From: Schaalia vaccimaxillae DSM 15804 | GTDB lineage: Bacteria; Actinomycetota; Actinomycetes; Actinomycetales; Actinomycetaceae | Direction of reading: 5' to 3' | DNA: 64,000 bases | NCBI RefSeq assembly: GCF_000420425.1 | Contig: NZ_ATUX01000009.1 | Coordinates: 62,001 to 126,000, forward strand | In this document: piece after piece, positions 54,803 to 63,577 of the stretch | Numbering within the stretch: the stretch's first letter is position 1 | How the letters are laid out: each line of letters opens with the position of its first letter | The notes under the pieces: model-generated | Seen by the model: the letters and a program-made list of their open reading frames with translations, nothing else | Told to the model about the DNA's origin: nothing | Database searches by the model: none | Position numbers and translations under genes: made by a program

Positions 54803-55330
54803 GTGCCCAAGGACTGGAAGAAACCGAAGATGACCGAAGGGGAACGTCGCAAGGCTGCCTCCGACGCGAAGAAAACGGTCGCTCGCAATAAGAAAGCTCG
54901 CCACGACTATCTCATTGAGGACACGTGGGAGGCTGGGCTGGTCTTGTCTGGTACGGAGGTTAAGGCCCTGCGAATGGGGCGAGCTTCCTTGGTGGATTCG
55001 TGGGTTGAAGCTAAAGATGGCGAAGCCTGGTTGTATGGCGCAAATATTCCTATGTATGCGCAGGGGTCGTGGAACAATCACGCTCCAACCCGCAAGCGCA
55101 AATTGTTGTTGCACAAGTCGGAGATTGAGCGCCTTCAACAAAAAGTGATGGTCAAGGGGTACACGATCGTTCCTTTGGAGCTGTATTTTTTGGGTGGGCG
55201 CGCCAAGGTCGAAATTGCGCTCGCTAAAGGTAAACAGGAGTGGGATAAGCGCCAGGCTTTGCGCGAGGCGCAGGATAAGCGCGAGGCGCTGCGTGAGATG
55301 CGCCGGTACACAAAGCAGGCTCGTCGGTAG
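54803..55330 (+). CDS. smpB: SsrA-binding protein SmpB
   Basis: 175 residues, slightly longer than usual (about 155-160) because of a Lys-rich N-terminal extension. Core: NKKARHDYLIEDTWEAGLVL, GTEVKALRMGRASL, YAQGSWNNHAPTRKRKLL, and LGGRAKVEIALAKGKQEWDKR. It binds tmRNA and is needed for rescue of stalled ribosomes. The GTG at 54803 follows AAGGGGG. ssrA lies 109 nt downstream, the standard pairing. Confidence 0.95.
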   Translation: MPKDWKKPKMTEGERRKAASDAKKTVARNKKARHDYLIEDTWEAGLVLSGTEVKALRMGRASLVDSWVEAKDGEAWLYGANIPMYAQGSWNNHAPTRKRKLLLHKSEIERLQQKVMVKGYTIVPLELYFLGGRAKVEIALAKGKQEWDKRQALREAQDKREALREMRRYTKQARR

Positions 55331-55366
55331 TTTTCCGCGAAATGGTTCTATATCTTTCGCCAGCCC

Positions 55367-55395
55367 TTGAATATATTTGAGTGGCGCGATACTGT
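55367..55395 (+). promoter_or_regulatory. ssrA promoter
   Basis: TTGAAT (55367-55372) and TACTGT (55390-55395) with exactly 17 nt between them. Transcription would start near 55402, giving a precursor about 38 nt longer than the mature tmRNA 5' end. Confidence 0.75.
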
Positions 55396-55439
55396 GATGT
55401 GTCCGGTCATGTGCGGCCGGGGAGTTGAAGAACTCAATA

Positions 55440-55812
55440 GGGGATGATCGGTTTCGACGGTGGTCGTCGATCGAGGGGAAGCGGGCCGAGAATGTGCGCT
55501 CAACTCGTTAACGCTGCGTGCAAACCAATAGGTGCCGAACAGAACCGCACCGACTACGTTCTCGCCGCCTGATATCGCCGCGTGAACCTTTAGTCCGTCA
55601 GCCCAGGTGGTGCTCCCAGCCTGGTGTCTGGCGTCATTCAGGGAGCCACTGGGTGCGGGTCATGTCGGTGGGCCCGTTCCGACATTTAATCGACTGAGCT
55701 CATCGGCAGCAGGCCTGCATGACGTCGAGAGCTGAGAAATAAATAGCAGGATGCGCCCGGAGAAGACCTCGGGGCCGGCCATCGGACGGGGGTTCGATTC
55801 CCCCCATCTCCA
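55440..55812 (+). ncRNA. ssrA: Transfer-messenger RNA (tmRNA)
   Basis: The 5' acceptor strand GGGGATG (55440-55446) pairs with CATCTCC (55805-55811). The typical GGTTTCGACGG follows the 5' end, and the TTCGATTC T-loop lies just before the 3' end. The tag frame starts at GCC 55534 and encodes AEQNRTDYVLAA, then TGA (55570-55572). The final LAA is the protease signal; V replaces the usual A before it. No CCA is encoded; ACACA follows the acceptor. Together with SmpB it rescues stalled ribosomes. Confidence 0.93.
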
Positions 55813-55819
55813 CACAGGG

Positions 55820-55850
55820 AATCCCAGAACCGCATGGTTCTGGGATTTTC
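55820..55850 (+). terminator. ssrA terminator
   Basis: A perfect 12-bp stem AATCCCAGAACC with GGTTCTGGGATT around GCAT, then TTTCTG. Confidence 0.9.
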
Positions 55851-55927
55851 TGTTGCTATCAAGCCGTTTTTGGAGCATTGTGTCTAGCATCCAATAGCGC
55901 ACAATAGGGCATGAAAGGGCATCCTTA

Positions 55928-55958
55928 GTGGCACGACGGTGGCACGGGATGTGGCACG
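55928..55958 (+). repeat. Three spaced copies of GTGGCACG downstream of ssrA
   Basis: GTGGCACG starts at 55928, 55939 and 55951 (spacing 11 and 12 nt), about 80 nt after the ssrA terminator. Regular spacing next to a tmRNA 3' end resembles integrase arm-type sites of tmRNA-targeting elements. No integrase or element body is visible. The gap 55851-56057 holds nothing else I can support. Confidence 0.45.
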
Positions 55959-56057
55959 AGATTGCGTGCCAGATCATCGAGGAGCAATATGCGGCTCGTC
56001 TTAAAAAGCGTGCGCGGCATTGGGATGGTCGCAGCTTGAGTATTAGACAGGTTGAAT

Positions 56058-56567
56058 TCAACTCTTATCCCACGGGACGGGTTTTCTGACTGGGTATCGC
56101 CGATCTATTTTAAATGAGTAGCAGACGACCGGGGTGTCGTCAGTCAGATCTACCAAACCCATGTCACTGACGTATTCAGGGGAACGCCAAAAACGTTCGT
56201 GTTCTCTGCGCCAATGCTGGGCATCCGTATAGCCCTCGCCTTCAGCGATCGCGTGCTGATCAGTAATGTCACCGAGGCGTGTGATCCTGACGTCAATTAT
56301 GCATGTCACGCACACAATATTGTCGTGTGAATCAACTACTGCTTCGAGAGCTTCGAGGTCTGTTAATGGATTTCGTTCCGGCTCGAATTCGGCGAGCAGA
56401 CAGCTTGTGCTGGTTTTGGTTCCTTCGATAATCGCTTCCACGAGAGAGTCACGAAGAGGGCCAGGGTAGGCGTACTCGCCGCGTGGGATTTGAGCCAAGG
56501 GTGGGTGGTTCTCAGATCTTTCAGCGCTACTTCGAGGTTGCGGATCAATTGGCTTGGAGTGCGTCAT
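56058..56567 (-). CDS. ASCH-domain protein
   Basis: 169 residues. Pattern YAYPGPLRDSLVEAIIEGTKTSTSCLL, then VVDSHDNIVCVTCIIDVRITRLGDI and a helix HAIAEGEGYTDAQHWRREHERFW, ending SPEYV... This is the ASCH fold (RNA-binding-like beta barrel; EVE/PUA relatives), with the G-x-K-T-S/A-T motif. Members of this size in actinobacteria bind nucleic acid or nucleosides; some hydrolyse N4-acetylcytidine. The start at 56567 (ATG) follows GAAAGGTC. It is convergent with the ssrA region. Confidence 0.8.
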   Translation of the reverse strand: MTHSKPIDPQPRSSAERSENHPPLAQIPRGEYAYPGPLRDSLVEAIIEGTKTSTSCLLAEFEPERNPLTDLEALEAVVDSHDNIVCVTCIIDVRITRLGDITDQHAIAEGEGYTDAQHWRREHERFWRSPEYVSDMGLVDLTDDTPVVCYSFKIDRRYPVRKPVPWDKS

Positions 56568-56722
56568 GGACAGGACCTTTCAACAGGTGAGTTGGGGCGT
56601 AGAGCAGAGGACAGGCACACGGGCTCGATCAACAGTCATCGTCTTTCAATACTGAACCTCAGCATCTCCTCATTTCAGCGGATATTCTCATGTCAATACT
56701 GCAGCGACCAAAGGAGACCGCT

Positions 56723-56899
56723 ATGCCAGAGCTCGACGACGTCAATGTTGGTGAAAAGGTTGAGGTGCTCGGCGAAGAGTATGAGCGAATTGAACCCATC
56801 GAGGGCGATAACTGGACTGACGAGTGGCGCAACACGCAAACTGATGAGCACCTGTCGAACTCGGCGATTGAAACGATGGCTAAGTCCGAGGACGACTGA
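56723..56899 (+). CDS. Small acidic hypothetical protein
   Basis: 58 residues: begins MPELDDVNVGEKVEVLGEEYE, then RIEPIEGDNWTDEWRNTQTDE, with a Glu/Asp-rich end. The AAGGAGA ribosome binding site six nt upstream of ATG 56723 supports translation; an in-frame ATG at 56690 lacks one. I do not recognise a family. It is divergent from the ASCH gene, with which it could share a promoter region. Confidence 0.55.
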   Translation: MPELDDVNVGEKVEVLGEEYERIEPIEGDNWTDEWRNTQTDEHLSNSAIETMAKSEDD

Positions 56900-57046
56900 T
56901 CGCCCTCGTCGGAACTGCCGGACGGCGGCGAGGCACCCGCTAGACCTGCCGGATCCTGCGCGCGAAACCCACACAGGAAACTCATAGGTGGACCCAACGA
57001 CTTCTCAAGGTTGCCCGCTTAACTTTGTAGTCATCACAAAGGAATA

Positions 57047-57082
57047 CGGCTCCGGATCACGGTGATCCACTCGAAGGAGCCG
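57047..57082. other. Nested hairpin in the gap before the permease gene
   Basis: CGGCTCC (57047-57053) pairs with GGAGCCG (57076-57082), enclosing GGATCAC/GTGATCC. This and a terminator at 57138-57172 lie in a 317-nt gap (56900-57216) without a gene. Together they could be a small RNA, but no promoter is clear. Confidence 0.4.
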
Positions 57083-57137
57083 ATGACACCTCTGAGGAGA
57101 TCGCATAGGGAAGACTCGCACTGTGTTGATGGGATGC

Positions 57138-57172
57138 AAGAAGGGCTCGGCCGTAAGGCCGGGCCCTTCTTG
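57138..57172. terminator. Bidirectional terminator
   Basis: AAGAAGGGC and GCCCTTCTT (with inner CGGCC/GGCCG) form a long stem around GTAA. It is placed to end the minus-strand permease gene and any plus-strand transcript from the small acidic gene. Confidence 0.88.
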
Positions 57173-57216
57173 TGTGTATCCAGTCCAAAGCCTCAGCTAG
57201 GACTTGGAATAGAAAC

Positions 57217-59187
57217 TCAGTCCACCTGATCCAATCGGCGAGACCATGCGGTGCGGATCGGGTTTGCATCTGCGACGAGAGCATTGAAACGCTCGTCAGC
57301 AATATCGATGACCTCGCCCAGAGCGAAACGAGCTTCGCGGGTAGGGGAGGACTCGACGCGCTTCCAACCAGACTCAATCAGCTGGGAACGATCAGCCAAG
57401 GTCGTCACGCACATGACTAGAGGACGGTTGAACTTCTCGCGATATGCGCTAGCGATGGCACGCAGTTCCTTCTCCTCGTGATCGTCGAAGGAACCCAAGG
57501 ACAGTGCCGCGGTATCAGCGTGGGCCTGCTCATCGCCTGCTTCGGCCAGTACGAGGTCGACGATGTCGGTGTAGCCCGACAACAATTCTTCCTTCTCCTG
57601 GTCGGAAGCGGCGATGACCTCGTCCTCGAAAGCCTGACGCAAATCGTTGGCGGTAGCGAAGGGACGGTGTTCCCAGGCGCGCTCAACCGGCCATGCCTGG
57701 CCGGAGAACATCGAAGAGAAGGCAGAAACGAACTGGTCGCGCTCCATGCCGTTGACTTCGTCCAATGACACGGGCTTTCCGTCAACCAGGGCAACGGCAG
57801 GAGTATCTGCCTTGCCAATGTGGAAGAATATGAGGTTGAGGAGGACCGCGCTCAGCGCACCAATGGTCACGCCCGAACCGAAAATAATCTGCAGCCACGA
57901 GGGCATACCCGCAGCGATACCAGGCTTGAAAGTCACCAGCATGGCCAGGCCAACCGATATGGACACGATTGTCGCATTGCGGTTGTCGCGCATATCAACC
58001 TTGGACAGGGTCTGGATGCCAACCACCGCAACGGAAGCAAACATCGTCAGCGAGGCTCCGCCAATGACGGGTGTGGGGATGGCCGCGACGACAGCAGCCG
58101 CCTTGGGCAACAGTCCGAGGATAATCATGATGACGCCAGCGAGAGTCACCACCCAACGTGACATGACGCGGGTCAGGCGAACGAGGCCGACGTTTTGCGC
58201 GAAGCAGGTGTACGGGAAAGAGTTGAGGATTCCGCCGAGCAGAGTGGACAGGCCGTCTGCGCGCAGCGCTGCAGCAATGTGCTTGGGCGTGATGCGTTTG
58301 CCCACGACCTCGCCAGTGGCAAAGACGTCGCCGGTGGTTTCCACGGCGGTGACGGCCATGACGATCACCATGGACAAGATGCCGGTGGCGGAGAACTGCG
58401 GGATCCCGAAGAAGAATGGGGTGGTGATGCCAATGGCCGCGGCTTCACCAACGCCAGAGAAGTCGGTATCACCCAGCGCAGCGGCGACGCAGGTTGCAAC
58501 AACCAGGCCAATGAGCACCGAAATCGTTCCGATGAATCCCTTGAAGACTCGTTGGACGATGACGATCAACGCAATCGTCAACGCCGCGTAACCAAAGCCC
58601 TTGAGTGTCAGCTCATTGATTACGGCTTCGCTGGAGCCTTCTGGAGCATAAGTCCCGTAGGAGACGATGTCGCCGGCGGACACGCTCATGAGCGTCGTTC
58701 CCATGATGGTCAGCAAAGTGCCGGTCACGACCGGCGGGAAGAATCGCAGTAGCTTGGCGAACCAGGGAGCTGCAATGAAAGTGATGATGCCGGCGGCAAT
58801 GATCGAGCCATACATGACGGGCAGCCCTGCGTTGCCCCCTTGGCCGCCCGAGGCTGCCAGGCCGATAGCGATCAGCGGCGACACCGCGGTGAAAGTGACA
58901 CCCTGGATCAGCGGCAAACGCACGCCGATCTTTGGGCCGAGGCCGGCCGACTGGATGATGGTGGCGATACCGCAGGTGAAGAGGTCAGCGTTGATGAGGT
59001 GAATCGTTGTTTCGGCATCCAGGTTCAGCCCCTGCGCGATGACGAGGGGGACAATCACAGCTCCCGCGTAGAACGCGAGGACGTGCTGGATGGACAAGAC
59101 TGTGAGCTTGCCGACTTGGGGTACTTGGTCGACGGGATGCTTCGAGGAGGCGGATGCCCCCTCGAGAGTCTTCGAAGAGCGAGCCAT
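57217..59187 (-). CDS. NCS2 purine/uracil permease fused to an OHCU-decarboxylase-like domain
   Basis: 656 residues. Residues 1-455 are an NCS2 nucleobase:cation symporter with about 14 helices: GKLTVLSIQHVLAFYAGAV, the LPLIQGVTFTAV and FATGEVVGKRIT segments, the substrate-site region TAVETTGDVFA, and NVGLVRLTRVMSR. That motif set is closest to xanthine/urate permeases. Residues about 475-650 resemble 2-oxo-4-hydroxy-4-carboxy-5-ureidoimidazoline decarboxylase (UraD): EVNGMERDQFVSAFSSMF, RPFATANDLRQAFEDE, and AIASAYREKFNRPLVMCV. In active enzymes the catalytic pattern is H-P-D-L; here it is GYTDIV, with Tyr539 in place of His. Catalysis is doubtful. Urate import with a ligand-binding tail is possible. 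The gene stands alone. Confidence 0.82.
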   Translation of the reverse strand: MARSSKTLEGASASSKHPVDQVPQVGKLTVLSIQHVLAFYAGAVIVPLVIAQGLNLDAETTIHLINADLFTCGIATIIQSAGLGPKIGVRLPLIQGVTFTAVSPLIAIGLAASGGQGGNAGLPVMYGSIIAAGIITFIAAPWFAKLLRFFPPVVTGTLLTIMGTTLMSVSAGDIVSYGTYAPEGSSEAVINELTLKGFGYAALTIALIVIVQRVFKGFIGTISVLIGLVVATCVAAALGDTDFSGVGEAAAIGITTPFFFGIPQFSATGILSMVIVMAVTAVETTGDVFATGEVVGKRITPKHIAAALRADGLSTLLGGILNSFPYTCFAQNVGLVRLTRVMSRWVVTLAGVIMIILGLLPKAAAVVAAIPTPVIGGASLTMFASVAVVGIQTLSKVDMRDNRNATIVSISVGLAMLVTFKPGIAAGMPSWLQIIFGSGVTIGALSAVLLNLIFFHIGKADTPAVALVDGKPVSLDEVNGMERDQFVSAFSSMFSGQAWPVERAWEHRPFATANDLRQAFEDEVIAASDQEKEELLSGYTDIVDLVLAEAGDEQAHADTAALSLGSFDDHEEKELRAIASAYREKFNRPLVMCVTTLADRSQLIESGWKRVESSPTREARFALGEVIDIADERFNALVADANPIRTAWSRRLDQVD

Positions 59188-59441
59188 GCTGTTCTCCTGG
59201 TAATGGAGTGAAGGGACGTATCTATTATTCGATGGATACTGGTGTTGCAGAGAATCTCGTGTCTAAACTCGCAGGGACCTAGGTCCTTTGTGGGGCTGGA
59301 AGTAATTTCAAAGCGATGTGAATTAGTTGAACTTCTCCCGTCGTGCGGAGTCTCTTCCGAGATGCAGCAGTGTGCGACCAAGAATTTGTCTGGGCAAAAG
59401 TTCTGCATAGTGATTTGCTCAATGGCGAAGTTTTCGCTGAG

Positions 59442-59453
59442 GCTAACGCTTGC
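59442..59453 (+). promoter_or_regulatory. LacI-type operator candidate upstream of the LacI gene
   Basis: GCTAACGCTTGC matches the reverse complement of the site at 60700-60711 in 9 of 12 positions, including a central ACGCT. It is 85 nt before the LacI start and could allow autoregulation. The remaining 59188-59537 shows no gene. Confidence 0.4.
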
Positions 59454-59537
59454 CCAATGTGTTGACAGTTATGATCAGGCTAAACGCACCTATTGCCGCA
59501 GTAAGTGTCGGGGACGACTTTGGACAAGGAGGCCAAT

Positions 59538-60560
59538 ATGAGCAAGCGATCGCAGAATCGTCCGCCCGCCATGATGGACGTGGCTGCGCTCGCTGGAGTC
59601 TCCCATCAGACGGTCTCCCGAGTTCTCAATGGCACGGGAAAGGTTGCTCCGGACACTCGTGAGCGGGTGCTGGCAGCGATTGATCAGCTTGGGTATCGGC
59701 GTAACTCTATGGCGCGTGCATTAGTGACACGCAAGTCGGGCATCATAGGTATCGTCACTACGACCTCTCCTCACTACGGTCCATCTTCTATGCGTGTGTC
59801 CATCGAAGTTGAATCTCGGCGCGCCGGTTACAGCACCAGTGTGATGACGTTGGAAGATTTCTCGACTGTGTCTCTTTCGAACGCGATTGATCATTTTCTT
59901 GGGTTGGCTGTTGAAGCAATCATTGTTATAGCGCCTGTTGTGGAACTAGCCGCCACTATCCAGATGGTCCGTTCTCCTGTTCCGATTGTTGCTGTTACTG
60001 CGGCTGAAGATGTTGTTACCGAGAGGATTCGTCTGATTCGGGCTGATCAACGTGGGGGAGCACGTCAAGCTGTTCGTCATCTTTTAGACCTTGGACACCG
60101 CGATATTGCGCATATTGCTGGCCCGCAGGATTGGTTCGAAGCGAGGATGCGTTTGGAAGGGTGGCAGGCTGAACTGTCTGAGCATGGCCTCCCGGAGAGG
60201 CTTTCACATTATCGCGGTTGGGAGGGGACCGTTGGTTATGAGGCGGGGTTTAGGTTTATTCGTGAGGGCCTTCCAACTGCGATCTTTTGTGCCAATGATG
60301 AGGTTGCTCTTGGTTTGATTAAGGCTTTGGACGAGGCCGGATTATCAGTACCCGACGATGTGTCGATTGTCGGTTTTGATGATGAGCCGAAAGCAAAGTT
60401 TTTTCGTCCTGCATTGACAACTGTTAGACAGGATTTCTTGGATTTGGGGCGACAAGCCTTGGCAGCTGTTATGTCTGCGATTGGTGGGATTGATGAGGCC
60501 GAGCCGATTATTCGCCCAACTCATCTTATAGTCAGGGATTCGACTGCTCCTTTGCCGTGA
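59538..60560 (+). CDS. LacI-family transcriptional regulator
   Basis: 340 residues. N-terminal helix-turn-helix MMDVAALAGVSHQTVSRVLNG, with hinge helix region YRRNSMARALVTRKSG; then a periplasmic-binding-protein-like core (VAVTAAEDVVTERIRLIRADQ, GHRDIAHIAGPQDWFEARMR, FCANDEVALGLIKALDEAGL, DVSIVGFDDEP). ATG 59538 is supported by AGGAGG. It lies directly upstream of a sugar-binding lipoprotein and its ABC transporter, and likely represses them in the absence of the sugar. The sugar is not certain. Confidence 0.93.
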   Translation: MSKRSQNRPPAMMDVAALAGVSHQTVSRVLNGTGKVAPDTRERVLAAIDQLGYRRNSMARALVTRKSGIIGIVTTTSPHYGPSSMRVSIEVESRRAGYSTSVMTLEDFSTVSLSNAIDHFLGLAVEAIIVIAPVVELAATIQMVRSPVPIVAVTAAEDVVTERIRLIRADQRGGARQAVRHLLDLGHRDIAHIAGPQDWFEARMRLEGWQAELSEHGLPERLSHYRGWEGTVGYEAGFRFIREGLPTAIFCANDEVALGLIKALDEAGLSVPDDVSIVGFDDEPKAKFFRPALTTVRQDFLDLGRQALAAVMSAIGGIDEAEPIIRPTHLIVRDSTAPLP

Positions 60561-60699
60561 CGCTCTATTTCCTTTCGCTAGGAATGCTCAGTGAACGGTA
60601 TAGGTCAGATCGGTGCTCTGCTGACTTGGCTGTACCGAGGCCAATTGGAATGCTTGATTGTTATCTAATGGTAATCCTAGTGGTTTGCGCCACTAATAA

Positions 60700-60711
60700 G
60701 TGAGCGTTAAC
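60700..60711 (+). promoter_or_regulatory. LacI-type operator candidate upstream of the sugar-binding gene
   Basis: GTGAGCGTTAAC is an imperfect palindrome with a central CG, the usual layout of actinobacterial LacI sites. It is about 70 nt before the sugar-binding gene start. Confidence 0.45.
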
Positions 60712-60779
60712 CTCAAGGAAGTGGCAATCTGTTGTTGAGCTGTTGCCATGATCGCTTGGTACTCAATGAGGAGCAAACC

Positions 60780-61961
60780 ATGAAAGAAAAACACTTTGCA
60801 TATCGCGGTGGATTCGGTTCAATCGCAATGCTTGCAGCGGGATCATTCCTGCTAACGGCATGCTCTGGCGGAGGAGCAGGGTCCACATCGGACGGTGTTT
60901 CTTCGGGGGCTGTGTCAAATGAGGAGATCACGGTAGGTGTCGCAATGCCTACCCAGACTTCCGAACGTTGGATTGCTGACGGCAATGCAGTCAAAGAAGG
61001 TCTTGAGAAGGCTGGATATAAAGTAGACCTGCAGTTCGCCAACGATGATATTCCGACTCAGACTCAGCAGATCGATCAAATGATCACTAATGGAGCGGAT
61101 ATCTTGGTCATCGCCTCCATTGATGGAACGGCGCTATCGAGTCAGCTTGATGCCGCAGGTGCGGCCAATATTCCTGTCGTGTCGTACGACCGCCTTATTC
61201 GTGACAACGAGAATGTTGATTTTTATGTCTCATTCGACAACTACAAAGTCGGTGTTGCGCAAGGCACGGCATTGCTCTACGGCCTTGGCCTGACAGACAA
61301 GGAAGGCAAGAAAGCCAATGACGCACCAAAAGGGCCGCTCAATATCGAACTTTTTGCAGGGTCTCCCGACGATAACAATGCCGGTTTCTTCTTTGACGGC
61401 GCAATGGATACCCTCAAGCCGTTTATTGACGACGGAACGTTAGTTGTCAAGTCGGGCCAGACTTCTTTCGACCAAGCGGCTACTCTTCGCTGGTCTCAGG
61501 AGGCTGCTCAGAAGCGAATGGAAGACCTTTTGACATCGACCTACGGCGGGGGATCTGAACCGCTCGCGGGAATCCTGTCGCCCTTCGATGGTATTTCCCG
61601 CGGCATTCTCACAGCCCTACAGGGCGCGGGCTATGGCCCTGCCCTATCCGATGGGCTTCCTGTTGTCACAGGACAGGATGCTGAGATTGCCTCTGTCAAA
61701 CTTATCAATGATGGAGTCCAGCAATCGACAATCTTCAAGGATACCCGCCTGCTTGCTGCGCAAGCAGTGAAGGCGGTTGAGGCAATCGGTTCGGGTGCAG
61801 AACCAGAAGCTAACGACACTGAAACCTACGATAACGGCGTCAAGGTTGTTCCTTCGTTCCTGCTTGAGGTTCAGACCATCTACCGTGACAATATTGAATC
61901 CGACATTATCGGATCGGGTTACTACACGGCTGAAGAAGTCTCAGCAGGCGTCTCTCAGTAA
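60780..61961 (+). CDS. ChvE-like sugar-binding lipoprotein
   Basis: 393 residues. Lipoprotein signal with SFLLTAC (Cys28) after a hydrophobic stretch. The mature protein is a periplasmic-binding type I fold: VGVAMPTQTSERWIADGNAV, the DILVIASIDGTALSSQLDAA segment, PVVSYDRLIRDNENVDFYVSFD and ILSPFDGISRGILTALQ. This set matches ChvE and multiple monosaccharide binding proteins (glucose, galactose, arabinose, xylose). It is the first gene of the transporter operon; a strong hairpin separates it from the ATPase. Confidence 0.92.
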   Translation: MKEKHFAYRGGFGSIAMLAAGSFLLTACSGGGAGSTSDGVSSGAVSNEEITVGVAMPTQTSERWIADGNAVKEGLEKAGYKVDLQFANDDIPTQTQQIDQMITNGADILVIASIDGTALSSQLDAAGAANIPVVSYDRLIRDNENVDFYVSFDNYKVGVAQGTALLYGLGLTDKEGKKANDAPKGPLNIELFAGSPDDNNAGFFFDGAMDTLKPFIDDGTLVVKSGQTSFDQAATLRWSQEAAQKRMEDLLTSTYGGGSEPLAGILSPFDGISRGILTALQGAGYGPALSDGLPVVTGQDAEIASVKLINDGVQQSTIFKDTRLLAAQAVKAVEAIGSGAEPEANDTETYDNGVKVVPSFLLEVQTIYRDNIESDIIGSGYYTAEEVSAGVSQ

Positions 61962-61968
61962 AGAAGCC

Positions 61969-62001
61969 GGTGGGTGGATGATCGCAAATCATCCACCCAC
62001 C
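61969..62001 (+). other. Intercistronic hairpin after the binding-protein gene
   Basis: A perfect 14-bp stem GGTGGGTGGATGAT with ATCATCCACCCACC around CGCAA, starting 7 nt after the stop. There is no T run, so it probably stabilises the 3' end of the binding-protein mRNA, allowing higher binding-protein levels than ATPase. Confidence 0.75.
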
Positions 62002-62029
62002 GCCCATCCCTGGCGAATATGGAAGAAAA

Positions 62030-63577
62030 ATGTCGTCGAATATCTTAGAGATGCGCCGTATTGATAAGGGCTTCAACGGGGTTCCTGTGCTCAAGCAAGT
62101 CAACCTTGAAGTTCGGCGCGGCGAAGTTCATGCCTTGTGTGGAGAAAACGGTGCTGGTAAATCAACACTGATGAAAGTGCTATCCGGTGTCTACCCGCGA
62201 GGGCAATATGAAGGGCAAATCCTCTGGGAGGGGAAAGAGGTTTCTTTCTCGTCGATCAAAGATTCTGAGCATCTTGGGATCGGGATTATTCACCAGGAAC
62301 TTGCTCTCGTTCCCTACCTATCGATTGCTGAAAACCTGTTCCTCGGAATGGAGAAGCCTCGAAAGGCTGGGCTGATCGATTGGCATGAAGTCAACCATCG
62401 TGCCGAAAAAATCCTGGCACGAGTCGGACTCAAGGAAGAAGTTACTGTCAAGATTGGGCAGCTTGGAGTTGGAAAGCAGCAGCTTATTGAAATTGGTAAG
62501 GCTCTCTCCAAGGATGTCAAGCTTCTAATCCTTGATGAACCCACGGCAGCGCTTAATGACAACGACTCAGCTGTTTTCCTTGACCTCGTCCGTCAGCTTC
62601 GCGACTCCGGTGTATCAATCGTGATCATTTCCCACAAACTCAACGAAATCGCTGAGATTGCTGACCGAACAACTATTTTGCGTGACGGGCAGACGATTGA
62701 GACTCTTGACATGCGCGACCCGACTTCTACGCAGAATAAGATCATCTCGCTGATGGTTGGGCGCGAACTATCGCAGCGTTATCCAAACCGAGACTCGCAT
62801 ATCGGCGAAGAACTTTTTCGAGTGGAAGACTGGACCGTTTACCATCCCACGCAACAGGATCGCATAATCATTAAAGACGCTTCTTTCAATGTGCGCCACG
62901 GTGAAGTTGTTGGTATCGCGGGACTCATGGGTGCGGGACGTACTGAACTCGCAATGAGCATATTTGGCCGATCCTATGGGCGAAACATAACGGGCAGGAT
63001 TTACAAAGACGGAAAACAGATCGAAATTAATACGGTTTCCGATGCTATCAAGCACGGTATTGCCTATGCGACCGAAGACCGTAAGCAGTACGGGCTGAAC
63101 CTTATTGACGATATTCGACACAATATTGCCGCAGCCGGTCTGTTCAAACTATCCAAACGAGGAATGGTCAACGGTAACGAGGAACTCGCTGTTGCAAACG
63201 AATATAAAGAACGGATAAATATTCGTTCGCAGTCAGTCCTGCAGATCACTGGTTCATTATCAGGCGGAAACCAGCAAAAGGTAGTCCTGTCGAAGTGGCT
63301 GTACACGGACGCAGATGTCTTGATTCTTGACGAGCCGACGCGCGGCATAGATGTTGGTGCGAAGTTTGAGATCTATACGCTGATTAATCAGATGGTGGCT
63401 GAAGGCAAAGCTGTGATCGTGATTTCTTCCGAATTAGAAGAGGTTTTGGGTATATCGGACCGCGTCTATACGCTCGCATACGGGCGTATAACAGGCGAGC
63501 TCTCAGTAGCAGAAGCCAACCAGGAAAATCTCATGGAACTTATGACAATTGAACCTTCGAGGGAGAAAGACCAGTGA
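62030..63577 (+). CDS. Sugar ABC transporter ATPase (GguA/MmsA-type, twin ABC domain)
   Basis: 515 residues. First ABC domain: Walker [16 protein letters not shown]-like [13 protein letters not shown], and [13 protein letters not shown] as the signature region. Second ABC domain: [13 protein letters not shown] (modified Walker A), [15 protein letters not shown], and [13 protein letters not shown]. That is the fused two-domain ATPase of monosaccharide uptake systems. The ATG at 62030 has a weak ribosome binding site (GAAGAAAA), consistent with lower expression than the binding protein. The permease start overlaps its stop (GTGA). Confidence 0.94.
   Translation: MSSNILEMRRIDKGFNGVPVLKQVNLEVRRGEVHALCGENGAGKSTLMKVLSGVYPRGQYEGQILWEGKEVSFSSIKDSEHLGIGIIHQELALVPYLSIAENLFLGMEKPRKAGLIDWHEVNHRAEKILARVGLKEEVTVKIGQLGVGKQQLIEIGKALSKDVKLLILDEPTAALNDNDSAVFLDLVRQLRDSGVSIVIISHKLNEIAEIADRTTILRDGQTIETLDMRDPTSTQNKIISLMVGRELSQRYPNRDSHIGEELFRVEDWTVYHPTQQDRIIIKDASFNVRHGEVVGIAGLMGAGRTELAMSIFGRSYGRNITGRIYKDGKQIEINTVSDAIKHGIAYATEDRKQYGLNLIDDIRHNIAAAGLFKLSKRGMVNGNEELAVANEYKERINIRSQSVLQITGSLSGGNQQKVVLSKWLYTDADVLILDEPTRGIDVGAKFEIYTLINQMVAEGKAVIVISSELEEVLGISDRVYTLAYGRITGELSVAEANQENLMELMTIEPSREKDQ

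Noticed and set aside
55660-56061. Minus-strand frame across tmRNA
   Set aside because: Covers the tmRNA body and its terminator; not a protein gene.
55928-56089. 53-codon frame beginning GTGGCACGACGG
   Set aside because: No homology, no good ribosome binding site, overlaps the ASCH gene; the octamer repeats explain the opening.
51611-57074. Shared 14-mer GGTGATCCACTCGA at 51611 and 57061
   Set aside because: About eight such 14-mer pairs are expected by chance in 64 kb; no extended similarity around them.
59188-59537. Purine riboswitch in front of the NCS2 permease
   Set aside because: No purine-aptamer three-way junction or conserved loops seen in the minus-strand leader.
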